Source of the DNA: Symsagittifera roscoffensis
Lineage: Eukaryota; Xenacoelomorpha; Acoela; Convolutidae
Assembly: GCF_963678635.1 (NCBI RefSeq)
Contig: NC_087069.1
Span: 372,001-436,000, forward strand
Direction: 5' to 3'
DNA length: 64,000 nt
Translations under genes and position numbers: made by a program
Shown: one piece after another, positions 22,390-33,005 of the stretch
Layout of the letters: every line of letters starts with the position of its first letter
Numbering within the stretch: position 1 is the first letter of the stretch
The notes under the pieces: model-generated
Database searches by the model: none
What the model saw: the letters and a program-made list of their open reading frames with translations, nothing else
Told to the model about the DNA's origin: nothing

Positions 22390-22960
22390 AGTAAGTGAAG
22401 GAATTATTTGGCTACTTTCCACACCCCAGCCACATTTCAAATTTTTAAGTTACTTAGTTGTTTTATGTGCAATTATGGCTAAACGCGTGATTTTACAATG
22501 TAAGGTATATAGAACATTTCTGTTCACAAAAATTGCGAAAATTTTTGAAAACTCCAACAATTTTTTGGAAAGCGAACAATACTCAATAGACTTTAAAGGG
22601 CAGTCGAGACGTTCACCCTGATACGAGCAAACTTGTGTCATTCTGTTTTTCTTTTTGGTTCAAGCTATTATTCTTAATTGCCCCTTATTTAGAGGGGACG
22701 CAATCTTTTAACTACATGTTAATTGAGCAGCATGGTTTGACTGTTTTCCAATTTCCCACCCACTCGTGAAAAGGCCAAATTGAAATGTTCAAAAAAGTGT
22801 TCACACGTCTTCTTGCATGTAAGAAGTGTTGAAAGTTTATCTACCTGTTCAAGTTGACTCTTTTCGAAGTAGCTTTCAACGCGAACAGTCATTTTTAATA
22901 GACTTTTGTATATTGAATTTCAGAAAAAAAAAACAAGGGAGTGGGACTGGAAAAGAGCTA
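22390..22960. mobile_element. Diverged family 2 transposon fragments
   Basis: Interior family 2 motifs (ggctaaacgcgtgatttta, gttcacaaaaattgcg) occur at 22474-22540. Diverged ends occur at 22739 (gactgttttccaatttccc) and 22935-22958 (gggagtgggactggaaaagagc). Boundaries cannot be set. Confidence 0.4.
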
Positions 22961-23397
22961 CCATAGCTAATATAAGAGCTAATATATCTCGTTTTAGGAT
23001 AATTGTGACTGGGACATTTCCGTCTGCACTTTTCTTGGATAAAATTGGTGCTCAAAAAATCGGGAACTTTAAAGCCTCGGGAACTTGAAAGCAGTTTTAA
23101 ATATACCCCTGCCAAGGAATGATTTTTACCTCAATTAAAATTACCTCATCCACAAAATTGAAATTAAACTAAAAAAAACTTGACCGAATTTCCACCACCT
23201 CCTGAAATTAATATATTAAAATGAAAAGTTTGCTAGCGAAGCAGCTTGCAAGTATAAACTGTTCTTCATTGTTCAGATTGTTCAGATTCATACGTTTTGT
23301 TTTTTGCTGATCAGAACATTTGAATTAGTGTTAGGAATTTTGTTTTCATACTCTACATCGCAACATCGAGCATTTAGCCATTATATCAAGACTTCTC

Positions 23398-23625
23398 GGC
23401 TCTTTTCCAGTTCCCCCTTTCAAAATACCAAGTTTTACGTATGTGTTACGTGTTTTTACGGCTAAATGCGTAATGTTACGCTGTTAAGTATGAAGAACAA
23501 ATCTGTTCACAGTTGTCGATTTGTTCACCACGCCAACGTTAAATAAGCCACGCCAACGTTAAACCACGCCAACGTTAAATAAGTTTTTCAAAATTGAATT
23601 TGAAAGAGGGGACTGGAAAAGAGCC
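23398..23625. mobile_element. Short inverted-repeat transposon, family 2, intact copy
   Basis: Ends GGCTCTTTTCCAGTTCCCC...GGGGACTGGAAAAGAGCC (one base off). It is flanked by a perfect 8-bp duplication, GACTTCTC (23390-23397 and 23626-23633). The interior has three copies of ccacgccaacgttaaa (23531-23577). Family 2 shares GGCTCTTTTcC with family 1 but a different interior, so the same transposase probably moves both. Confidence 0.85.
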
Positions 23626-24041
23626 GACTTCTCGTATACAGGGCAAAGCCCTGAATGTTTCGACTGCCCCATACTTCATATCGAATAGTTTTTGGAGGAA
23701 AAAACATTGAAAAGCAATAAATTTTAACGAAATCAAAGAGACGTACAAAAATTTGAGTCGCATGAAAATTTAACTGTATATACAAAAGAGTACTATACAA
23801 AACGTTTCAAAAAAATTATATAAGGAATAAAAGAAGGAGAAAACAGTTCGATACGAATTAGTCCGCTTCAAAGTTGCCGGCAATAACCTGCTCTATATTT
23901 CGTATTAAGTCATACCCTCTGTTGGCAAGCTCGCAACACGCTGGCGCGACTGCGGCGGTTACTTTTCGTTGTTTTTGTTTGTTAAACAAAGAACAATTCT
24001 CGGCCTACCGGCTTGCTGAAACATTTATTACTTGGGACTGT

Positions 24042-24258
24042 GGCTCTTTTTCCTCCCCCCCACCTCCCCCCTCCCCCCCACCTCACACAAGCTTCAATAT
24101 ATTAGTATAACGAGTGGTTTTACGAGGTTAAGTATGAAGACCAAATATGTTTGTCGTGGCTTTATTAGTCTGTATGTAAATTTTCATAACAATCGGACAA
24201 TGTGGTCAACAAAGTTACTCGAAAAAATTTGCAGGTGGGGGGAAAAGGAAAAAGAGCC
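24042..24258. mobile_element. Family 1 transposon, copy B
   Basis: GGCTCTTTTTCC at the left and GGAAAAAGAGCC at the right. Flanking 8-mers GGGACTGT and AGGACTGT differ at one base. The interior is inverted relative to copy A (gtggttttacgaggttaag... gacaatgtggtcaacaaag). Confidence 0.8.
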
Positions 24259-24278
24259 AGGACTGTTTTTCGTACTGG

Positions 24279-24664
24279 GGCTCTTCCTCCCCCCCCCCCT
24301 CTCACCTCACATATGCATCGTCTTTTACTACTGTTATGTATTATAGACCAACTATGTTTATCATAGCCTAATTATTCCACATACCAACTTTTGTAACAAT
24401 CCGATAATGTGAACAAATTTTTGCAAGTAAAAATTGGCTCTTTTCCAGTTCCCCTTTTTCAAACTCAATTTTGAAAAGCTTATTTAACGTTGTCATAATG
24501 AACAAATCGACAACTGCGAACAGATTTGTTCCTCATACTTTACAGCGTAACATCACGCATTTAGCCGTAATAACACGAAAAACAAACATAAAACTCGGTA
24601 TTTTGAAAGGCGAGGGGAACTGGAAAAGAGCCTAAAATTTCACTGGTGGGGAAAGGAAAAAAAG
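24279..24664. mobile_element. Family 1 copy interrupted by a family 2 copy
   Basis: An outer family 1 copy begins at about 24279 (gggctcttcctcccccc) and resumes after 24632, ending in ggggaaaggaaaaaaagccc at about 24664. It is split by a complete family 2 copy at 24436-24632 (GGCTCTTTTCCAGTTCCCC...GGGAACTGGAAAAGAGCC). The inner copy is flanked by taaaaatt (24428-24435) and taaaattt (24633-24640), one mismatch. Confidence 0.7.
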
Positions 24665-25295
24665 CCCGGACCGTTTTGTATCGGACTGACTTTTGTTCGT
24701 TTTCATACTTTTCCGGCTGTTTTGTGTTGAACTGTTTTGTACAGACACGAAATTATTACGACCAATTAGCTATAGCTTCAAATCAATTTGGAGCGATTTT
24801 TTTATGCGGGATAATTTGCTACGCATAAATAATTCATGTTAGGTTTTAAGCTTTATGAATAAAATCTGCAAAGCACCCGTAAATTAGTCCTGAGCATGGC
24901 CAAATTGGCAATTTTCGATCAAACTAATAGAACAATACAAAAAAATATCTTTTGACATTTGAAATCAGGAAGTCGATATCTTCAATGGGGTGAAAAAAAT
25001 TGTCAAAAACTATTACATCGATCGCCGAAAATAAACTGAGAAACCCCACCCCCCAAAGTGTAAATATTCCGGTTTCTTCGAAAATAGGAACAATAAAAAA
25101 ACTACCCCATGCAAAGCATAAATATCCGCTTTCTGGAAGAGTTCCGGAACAACAAGTAAATGAACGAAAATAAAAAATTAGTGGAATGGGGGGAATAAAA
25201 AAAGTGCCCGGTTTTGCTGCTACTGGGGCTTCCTGGTGGCGGCGAAACAACAAAAACGAGAAAGAGCCCAATTAATTTTGTGTATTTCAGCTATC
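24665..25295 (+). other. Upstream region of the eight-cysteine peptide gene
   Basis: AT-rich. gaggaaa/aaaaagtgcccgg near 25190-25212 recalls a degraded transposon end. The acceptor-like tgtatttcag ends at 25290, just before the start codon, suggesting a non-coding first exon further upstream that was not identified. Confidence 0.35.
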
Positions 25296-25425
25296 ATGTA
25301 TTCGGGTGTTCCACTAGTCGGCCTTACTGCAGTATGCATTGCTCTTTTTGGTCAGTTGTGTCTGACAGCAGAGCAGGAGGGCCACGACCACGACGACATG
25401 GACAAAAGATTTTACTGCTCCTCTA
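25296..25425 (+). CDS. Secreted eight-cysteine peptide precursor, first coding exon (signal and propeptide)
   Basis: ATG at 25296 follows the acceptor tgtatttcag by five bases. The 43 codons plus one base encode a hydrophobic signal peptide (about residues 1-25, likely cut after LCLTA) and a short acidic propeptide (EQEGHDHDDMD). A dibasic KR site follows, then FYCSS, the start of the mature peptide with the first cysteine (residue 41). The exon ends before GTATCT (25426 on), a weak but usable donor, in phase 1. This fits the second exon, which starts with two leftover bases. Signal, acidic pro-region, KR and Cys-rich peptide is the usual layout of secreted defence peptides, hormones and venom-like peptides. 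The sequence does not say which. The open frame extends upstream to 25236, but the signal peptide begins exactly at this ATG. Confidence 0.65.
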
Positions 25426-25908
25426 GTATCTCTTCCAACATAGTATTCCAAAAGCCCGGAACAATTTCAGCAAAAACCCAAGAACTACTCAAATTTTTCA
25501 TGCTGAACAATTTTGCAAACATTACTGACTTTTCACTCCCTTCCCTCTCCACGTTTAAAGTTTTTGTTTTTCTGACTTTGAACACATTTGAATTTCAAGT
25601 TGTATGAACTATTTTTACTTTGTCATAATGCGATCGAATTTTGCATGGTTAACAAACTAACTATTGTGAACAGATCTGTTCTTCATACATTACATCTTGA
25701 AATCACGCATTTAGCCGTGATAAAATGTAAAGCGGTTATGAAATTGGAAAAATTGAAATGTGGGGGAGGGGAGTGGTAAATGGCCGCGTCATGTTATGAT
25801 ATAAAGTATGATGAACAAAACTGTTCACAATTGTTAAGTTGTTCACCATGCAAACTTCACTCATCACGTGGAAAAAAAGACAGTAGATTTTTATCGCATC
25901 GATTATTA

Positions 25909-26320
25909 GGCTCTTTTTCCTTCCCTTCCCTATTTGCAAATTTGTACACGTAAATTTGTTGACCACATTTTCCGATTGATATCAAAATTGACAGACAGAC
26001 TATTGAGGCCGCGACAAACATTTTTGGTCTTCATAATCAACCTGGTAAAACCACTCGTTACACTAAAAAATTGACGCTCGTGTAAGGTGTGGGGAAAAGA
26101 AAAAAGAACTCTTTTTCCTTTTACCCCCACCTGCAATTTTTTTACGTGTAAATTTGTTGTTCACATTGTCCGATTGTTATGAAAATTTACATACAGACTA
26201 ATAAAGACACGACAAACATATTTGGTTTTCATACACAACCTCGTAAAACCACTCGTTACACTAATATATTGAAGCTCGTGCGAGGTGGGGGAAAAAGGAA
26301 AAAGAGCCGAAAAAAGAACC
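25909..26320. mobile_element. Tandem dimer of the family 1 transposon
   Basis: Two head-to-tail family 1 units (25909 to about 26107, and about 26107-26308) share the joint aaaagaactctttttcc. A 12-bp remnant, gaaaaaagaacc, follows. The whole block, not each unit, is flanked by the 8-bp repeat GATTATTA (25901-25908 and 26321-26328). It therefore probably inserted as a dimer, or expanded after insertion. Confidence 0.75.
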
Positions 26321-26458
26321 GATTATTATTTTCGAATGAAAAATTTTCAAAATAACTAAGTTGCTTTCTTTCGTATATTAGAGGAACCACCGGCAAAGAA
26401 TGCCTTTGGGTTCAAGAATTAGAGATCATGATTTTTGATGTCTATCAATGGGTAGTTT

Positions 26459-26582
26459 GGCTCTTTGTCTTTTTCCCCACACCCCACAAAAGCATCGTTG
26501 TAACGAATGGTTAACGAAGGGTTTACAAGGTAACTTAATAAGACCAAATATGTTTGTCATAGCCGACAATGTGAACAAGTTA
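26459..26582. mobile_element. Truncated family 1 transposon end
   Basis: ggctctttgtctttttcccc at 26459 followed by the family 1 interior (aagaccaaatatgtttgtcatag, gacaatgtgaacaag). The right end is missing; the sequence stops about 60 bp before the second exon of the peptide gene. Confidence 0.55.
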
Positions 26583-26643
26583 TGTAGTTTTTTCAGCAGT
26601 CTTTTAAATTGAATTCGAGCGGAAGAGAACACTGTTTTTGCAG

Positions 26644-26789
26644 CTATGGATTGTGGCGCAGGCGAAGAATGCAATGCCAGGCACGACTGTAGGCCTAGAC
26701 GCTGCAGCCCCTCTGGTTCTAGGTATATATGTGGATCAGGAGCCTTTTGCGACCCTAACTCTTACCTGTGCAAGGCCATGATCGAATGA
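26644..26789 (+). CDS. Secreted eight-cysteine peptide precursor, second exon (mature peptide)
   Basis: After the acceptor tttttgcag (ending 26643), two bases complete the split codon and 46 codons follow to TGA at 26787-26789. The exon carries seven cysteines. With the one in exon 1, the mature peptide of about 53 residues has eight, spaced C-x5-C-x5-C-x5-C-x4-C-x8-C-x5-C-x6-C, enough for four disulfides. The full precursor would be 91 residues. GC-rich codon-like composition marks it off from the AT-rich flanks, and AATAAA lies near 26827. I do not recognise the cysteine framework as a named family. A hormone, antimicrobial, inhibitor or venom-type peptide are all possible. Exon status is well supported by phase, cysteine pattern and stop; function is unknown. 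Confidence 0.65.
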
Positions 26790-27079
26790 AAATCCCAGGA
26801 AACCAAGAGAACAAAAAAAAAACAAAAATAAAAAAAATCGAAAACCCACTGCAGTCTTTCATGTTCTTGTTTTAGTTTGTTTTATATTTTTATGTTTGAG
26901 TTTTCGTTTCCAAAAAATGGTTCATAAGGCGGAGGAAAGTGCTCAAAATCTTTTAAAAAAATGAGATTTTTAGTCAAAACATCCCCGACGCCATATTATG
27001 TACAAAGTGATAAATTTTGCTCCTATTAAAAATCAATTATGGCATATAAGCTTCCTTGAACCAATTTGAAACGATTTGT

Positions 27080-27400
27080 AAGACGGATTAAGTCTCGCTA
27101 AAGCTTTAATAGCGCGAAACATATCGCGCGTTAATTGTCATAAATTGGCCAAATGGCAATCTTTACACCCCCATAACTTTACAAAAAACGATCAGAGGTC
27201 AAATATTTTTTCCAAATTTAAGCTCAAGACAACAATATCTTTTGAATGATATTTAAAAAATTTAGTCAAACGCAGCAAGTTAAAATGTCCAAATTTGTCT
27301 AAGGAAAACCAATATTCCTTTACTTTCGTTACGAAAGTCGGAACAATAACAAAAAAAAAACGTGAGTACAATAGTTTTGAAAGTGCCCCAGTTGAACACA
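27080..27400. repeat. Diverged copy of the 27-31 kb repeat unit
   Basis: Contains the unit's landmarks: cccccataactttacaaaaaacgatc, gatatttaaaaa, gtctaaggaa and tactttcgttacgaaagtcggaac. It aligns with the units near 27.85-28.17, 28.97-29.28 and 30.81-31.12 kb. No open frame of note. Confidence 0.65.
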
Positions 27401-27927
27401 AATTGCTATACTGTTTGCGAAGCTAGGGAAAACCGTGGAATTTTTAGCAGTAACCATCTAGGAAACCCGCCAGGAAAACTGAAGATTTTCTGATGTTTTA
27501 TAAATGAATTCTATTTGTTTGACTGGTATTCGAACTGTTTTATAATTGTATTTGAACTGTGATCAACCTGGTACAAGATACGTTTTGATCACTCTACTCT
27601 AGTTTTGCACGCGCTGGATCAAAATTCAATGAGCTTCGACCGGGCTAGAAACTTGTTTCGAAAAAGCTCGCCATATGAAGCGCTCGCCTTGTTTTGAAAG
27701 CAAAAACGCCACATAAAATATGAAGAGATAAACTTCATTCCTAGTAAAGTAGCATTTATGATAAACAGCCTGCCTGCTTCAAAAAATTTGGAACGATTTG
27801 GAAAGACAGATTGAATCTCCGCTTACGCGTTCATAGCGCGCAATATATCGTGAGTTAATTGTACCAAATTGGTCAAAATGGCAAATTTTAAACCCCTATA
27901 ACTTTACGAAAAATGATCACAGGTAAA

Positions 27928-29767
27928 ATATCTTTTTGAGTTAAAGCTCAGGGCAACAAATTTTGCGTTATACTTGAAAACTCCGACAAAATGGCTAGTT
28001 GAAACGTCGAAACTGCCTGAAGAATAAACATCCAGAGCACAAATATCTTCTTACTTTTGTTACAAAAGTTAGAACAAAAATCGATAAAACTCCTTAAATG
28101 ATTTTTGAATGTTACAGAACGTAAGTTTAGCGTTGTAATGACCATATTTTTTTTCTAAATTGCAATGAGCTGACAGGTACTTTAATAAGCGCGCGCCAAT
28201 CATTCAGCACGTGAGGTTACACCTCTGAGCCTCAGTTGGTCACTTTTTTTGTATAAAATGGAAGGATCAACAGTATCAAAATGTTTTGGAGTACAAATCA
28301 GCCAATTCATGTTTTATCCTTCTATAGGTTACCGTATAAAGTCTGCTGTTTAAAAAATTGCTTGACCACATGAATAATTTTGCAATATCAAAACTGAAGG
28401 CAAGAAAGTGAAAAGTTTTTGATGTTGGGTGGTCATTTTTTAGCAGATGGTTTCTAAACATTTTATGAAACTCGTTATTAAAATAATATCTCTGTAGTTA
28501 CTATAATTCTCCGCATTACCCTTTCAATGATAAATTCAAATTTCACTGATCATTTCAGGGCGAACTTCTGAATGTTCTTACTGCCTTTCAAGCTATATGT
28601 AGCAGTAGAAACATGATAACACAAAACAATATTTTTTAAACAAAACTAAGATTTTATTTTAAAAATCATCCCCCCGCAAAGGATATAAGGCACAACATGA
28701 TATACTTCGCTCCGAGTGACAAATCAGTAGTAGCAAATAAGGTTCCTTCAATCAAATTGGAAAAGGACTTAAATGATTTTTGAATGTTACAGAACGTAAG
28801 TTTAGCGTTGTAATGACCATAATTTTTTTTTTCTAAATTGCAATGAGCTGACAGGTACTTTAAGCTCATTCGCATCAAAACTTCTAAGACGCATCAAAAC
28901 TCCGCTTGCTCGTTAATAGCAAGTTAGAATATTAGAAATATATCGCACTTTAATTGTCACAATTTGGCCAAAATAGCAATCTTTAAACCCCCATAACTTT
29001 ACAAAAAATGATCTAAGGTAAAATAACTTTTCAAATTCAAGCTCAGGACATCAATAACCTTTGAGTGATATTTAAAAACGTCGTCAGAAAAGGCTTGTTA
29101 AAAAGTCGAATTTTGTCTGAAGAAACAATACCCCGAAAAGAAAATATTCCGTTACTTTCGTTACAAAAGTCAGAACAAAAATCGAGAAAGCTCTTTAGTT
29201 GATTTCTGAATGTTACGGAACGTAATTTTTGCATTGTATTGACCATATATTTTTTCTAAATTACAATGAGCTGACAGATATTTTATCAAAGGCACGCCAA
29301 TCGGTCAGTGATTTAAATTACACCTCTAAGCCCCTTGTGGTCACTTTTATTATAAACGGATGAAACAACAGTTCATTGGTTCATTTTTTTTTCAAGTTAG
29401 TGTGGTTTTTGTTTGTGCTGTAATGAACAAAAATTACTCAAATGCGTATCAGTTAGTAAATTCATCAAAATCGATACATGATGTCTTCAAAAAGTTATAA
29501 ACGAACAAACAAGTTGAAACGAACCGAAAAAACGTATATTAATCTATTGTACAAGCTGTCTTTTTTTGAAATTTTCGGTTGCCAAAAAACGCTTAGCGAA
29601 GCTTCTAAACGTAGTTTTCGCTCGGTAAAATCAAGTTATTTTAGTCTAACTGACCAATTTCCAGATAAAAAAAATATTTACAATAACGCTTCACCCACTA
29701 GGACTGAGACTAAAACTCTAAATAGTCAATTTGGTTTTTCTCGACACTGAAACAAAAGAATCTTCAT
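27928..29767. repeat. Tandem duplication, copy 1 (about 1.84 kb)
   Basis: Starts atatctttttgagttaaagc and ends ctgaaacaaaagaatcttcat. It matches 29776-31613 at an offset of 1844-1848 with only scattered substitutions and short indels. Inside are diverged sub-units of about 300 bp (27.93-28.17, a fragment at 28.76-28.87, and 28.97-29.28 kb). The open frames inside occur in both copies only because the DNA is duplicated. Confidence 0.9.
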
Positions 29768-29775
29768 CATAATAT

Positions 29776-31613
29776 ATATCTTTTTGAGTTAAAGCTCAGG
29801 GCAACAAATTTTGCGTTATACTTGAAAACTCCGACAAAATGGCTAGTTGAAACGTCGAAACTGCCTGAAGAATAAACATCCAGAGCACAAATATCTTCTT
29901 ACTTTTGTTACAAAAGTTAGAACAAAAATCGATAAAACTCCTTAAATGATTTTTGAATGTTACAGAACGTAACTTTAGCGTTGTAATGACCATATTTTTT
30001 TTTCTAAATTGCAATGAGCTGACAGGTACTTTAATAAGCGCGCGCCAATCATTCAGCACGTGAGGTTACACCTCTGAGCCTCAGTTGGTCACTTTTTTGT
30101 ATAAAATGGAAGGATCAAGTATCAAAATGTTTTGGAGTACAAATCAGCCAATTCATGTTTTATCCTTCTATAGGTTACCGTATAAAGTCTGCTGTTTAAA
30201 AAATTGCTTGACCACATGAATAATTTTGCAATATCAAAACTGAAGGCAAGAAAGTGAAAAGTTTTTGATGTTGGGTGGTCATTTTTTAGCAGATGGTTTC
30301 TAAACATTTTATGAAACTCGTTATTAAAATAATATCTCTGTAGTTACTATAATTCTCCGCATTACCCTTTCAATGATAAATTCAAATTTCACTGATCATT
30401 TCAGGGCGAACTTCTGAATGTTCTGACTGCCTTTCAAGCTATATGTAGCAGTAGAAACATGATAACACAAAACAATATTTTTTAAACAAAACTAAGATTT
30501 TATTTTAAAAATCATCCCCCCGCAAAGGATATAAGGCACAACATGATATACTTCGCTCCGAGTGACAAATCAGTAGTAGCAAATAAGGTTCCTTCAATCA
30601 AATTGGAAAAGGACTTAAATGATTTTTGAATGTTACAGAACGTAAGTTTAGCGTTGTAATGACCATAATTTTTTTTCTAAATTGCAATGAGCTGACAGGT
30701 ACTTTAAGCTCATTCGCATCAAAACTTCTAAGACGCATCAAAACTCCGCTTGCTCGTTAATAGCAAGTTAGAATATTAGAAATATATCGCACTTTAATTG
30801 TCACAATTTGGCCAAAATAGCAATCTTTAAACCCCCATAACTTTACAAAAAATGATCTAAGGTAAAATAACTTTTCAAATTCAAGCTCAGGACATCAATA
30901 ACCTTTGAGTGATATTTAAAAACGTCGTCAGAAAAGGCTTGTTAAAAAGTCGAATTTTGTCTGAAGAAACAATACCCCGAAAAGAAAATATTCCGTTACT
31001 TTCGTTACAAAAGTCAGAACAAAAATCGAGAAAGCTCTTTAGTTGATTTCTGAATGTTACGGAACGTAATTTTTGCATTGTATTGACCATATATTTTTTC
31101 TAAATTACAATGAGCTGACAGATATTTTATCAAAGGCACGCCAATCGGTCAGTGATTTAAATTACACCTCTAAGCCCCTTGTGGTCACTTTTATTATAAA
31201 CGGATGAAACAACAGTTCATTGGTTCATTTTTTTTTCAAGTTAGTGTGGTTTTTGTTTGTGCTGTAATGAACAAAAATTACTCAAATGCGTATCAGTTAG
31301 TAAATTCATCAAAATCGATACATGATGTCTTCAAAAAGTTATAAGCGAACAAACAAACTGAAACGAACCGAAAAAACGTATATTAATGTTTTGTACAAGC
31401 TGTCTTTTTTTTTGAAATTTTCGGTTGCCAAAAAACGCTTAGCGAAGCTTCTAAACGTAGTTTTCGCTCGGTAAAATCAAGTTATTTTAGTCTAACTGAC
31501 CAATTTCCAGATAAAAAAAATATTTACAATAACGCTTCACCCACTAGGGCTGAGACTAAAACTCTAAATAGTCAATTTGGTTTTTCTCGACACTGAAACA
31601 AAATAATCTTCAT
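29776..31613. repeat. Tandem duplication, copy 2 (about 1.84 kb)
   Basis: Near-identical direct repeat of 27928-29767. Differences include gttctgactg for gttcttactg (30421), a longer T-run at 31400-31410 that breaks the 90-codon open frame seen in copy 1 at 29478-29750, and tattaatgtt for tattaatcta. That frame is thus not conserved, which argues against a gene. Confidence 0.9.
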
Positions 31614-31639
31614 TTTATTGACGTTCTAAGGACGACTTA

Positions 31640-32560
31640 AGCTGCTGGATTATATATAACTCGACTTTCAAATTTTCGTTGATTCGCTCTGAAACACCTT
31701 GATATGCTTAAGTTTTGTCTTTTGAATATCTTTCTAAGAAAAATTAAGCTTTTTGCGAATAGATTTGCTCTTGAAAATATTTTAAAATTAAGTTTATGAA
31801 CTTGCAGAAAAATTTGGATTTTTTGCAATTTCATTCTTTTTACGAAATAAATTGAAATACTTCAAGATTTAATCGCTTGTATAGCTTGCTTAGAGAAATT
31901 TAAAACTTCCGCGTACTAATCAGTCAGAAACAATCTGAAATACTTTCACAGCTAGAACAGCTTGCTTAGGAAAAACCTGAGCTTTTTTGCGCGCCGAATC
32001 GCTGTAATTTTATCTCAAAAACTTGATTAATTTGGGTAAGAAAATTTGAAGCTTTAGCTAACTGATTCGCTCTATGAAGCAACTTGAGAATTTTTGAAAG
32101 TCATTGCTTGAAAAGATCGCTTAGTATTTTTTTGTTTCATAGCTAGCTTATAAAATACTTTAACCTTTGCATGCCGATTCGTTCTATGACAAAACTTGAA
32201 GGTTCGAAGTTAAATCGATAAAAAAAAACTAGTTTTATGCGAACCAAAACTGAATTCTTTTGTATTTTCTCGCTTGCTGGGAAACTCTAATTTTTCGCAA
32301 AAATTTCGGTATAACAAGAAAAATGGAATACTCCAAGGCTTTTAGCTTGAATAGCTGGCTTCAAAAAACAAACTTTGAAACAATTAGTTCTATGAAATAA
32401 CTTGAAACACTTCAAAGTCTTGTCTCTTGAATATCGTCCTGTTTTTATCGAACTGTTTCGCACTTTGGAACGATTTGAAATAACTCAATGTTTCATATCT
32501 TGCTTAAGAAACTTCAATTTTGGGAACTGATTCAGTCGATGAATTTTTTCAATCAAGATC
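31640..32560. repeat. Degenerate tandem array (unit about 120-150 bp)
   Basis: Variants of gattcgctctatgaaacaacttgaaatacttcaa, then ...ttgaatagcttgcttagaaa... and agctttttgcg, recur near 31680, 31925, 32065, 32180, 32385 and 32530. Spacing and sequence are loose, so this is an old array. No exon is seen. Confidence 0.5.
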
Positions 32561-32867
32561 AGAAAAACTTTTTTGCGATCAGATTGATTAATGAAGACGG
32601 GCTTACTAGTTTTATTTAAATGCAAGACATTGTTTTTATCTAGACATTTAAAAAACGACAAAAGAATACTTATTTTCACAAAAATAAAGCTCCAACAAAT
32701 ATTATCAAAAAAAAACATCAACTCTCTTCGTTAGCCAGAAAATTGCAGCTTAAGAAGCCCAGGTTTAATGTGTTCACTTAATATATGAATATTATCAAGT
32801 AAATTGTGATTTATAAAATTAGGTTTTCAAATTTTTTTTTCAAATATACACTGAGCTACAGTAAATA

Positions 32868-33005
32868 AGTGGAGACTTGATTTCAACACGAATGAACGAT
32901 TTTTTTTCGGATTTTGTAGTTTTCTCCACAACTAATTAAGATATGGTGAGAAAACGACAAACATGTGAAGAAAACAAAGTCGTTCATTCAAGTGTCTACT
33001 TGTAA
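32868..33005. repeat. Small foldback (about 140 bp)
   Basis: GAATGAACGA (32890-32899) and its exact complement TCGTTCATTC (32981-32990). Outside them, aagtggagacttga and tcaagtgtctactt form a second, imperfect inverted pair. It could be a tiny inverted-repeat transposon. Confidence 0.5.

Larger units (their letters stand above)
25426..26643 (+). other. Intron of the eight-cysteine peptide gene, holding transposons
   Basis: 1,218 bp between donor GTATCT and acceptor ctgtttttgcag. It contains a family 2-like fragment (about 25590-25787), the tandem family 1 element at 25909-26320 and a truncated family 1 end at 26459-26582. Confidence 0.55.

Noticed and set aside
29478-29750. 90-codon plus-strand open frame
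   Set aside because: Its duplicated partner in copy 2 is frameshifted by a longer T-run, and it resembles no protein, so there is no sign of selection.
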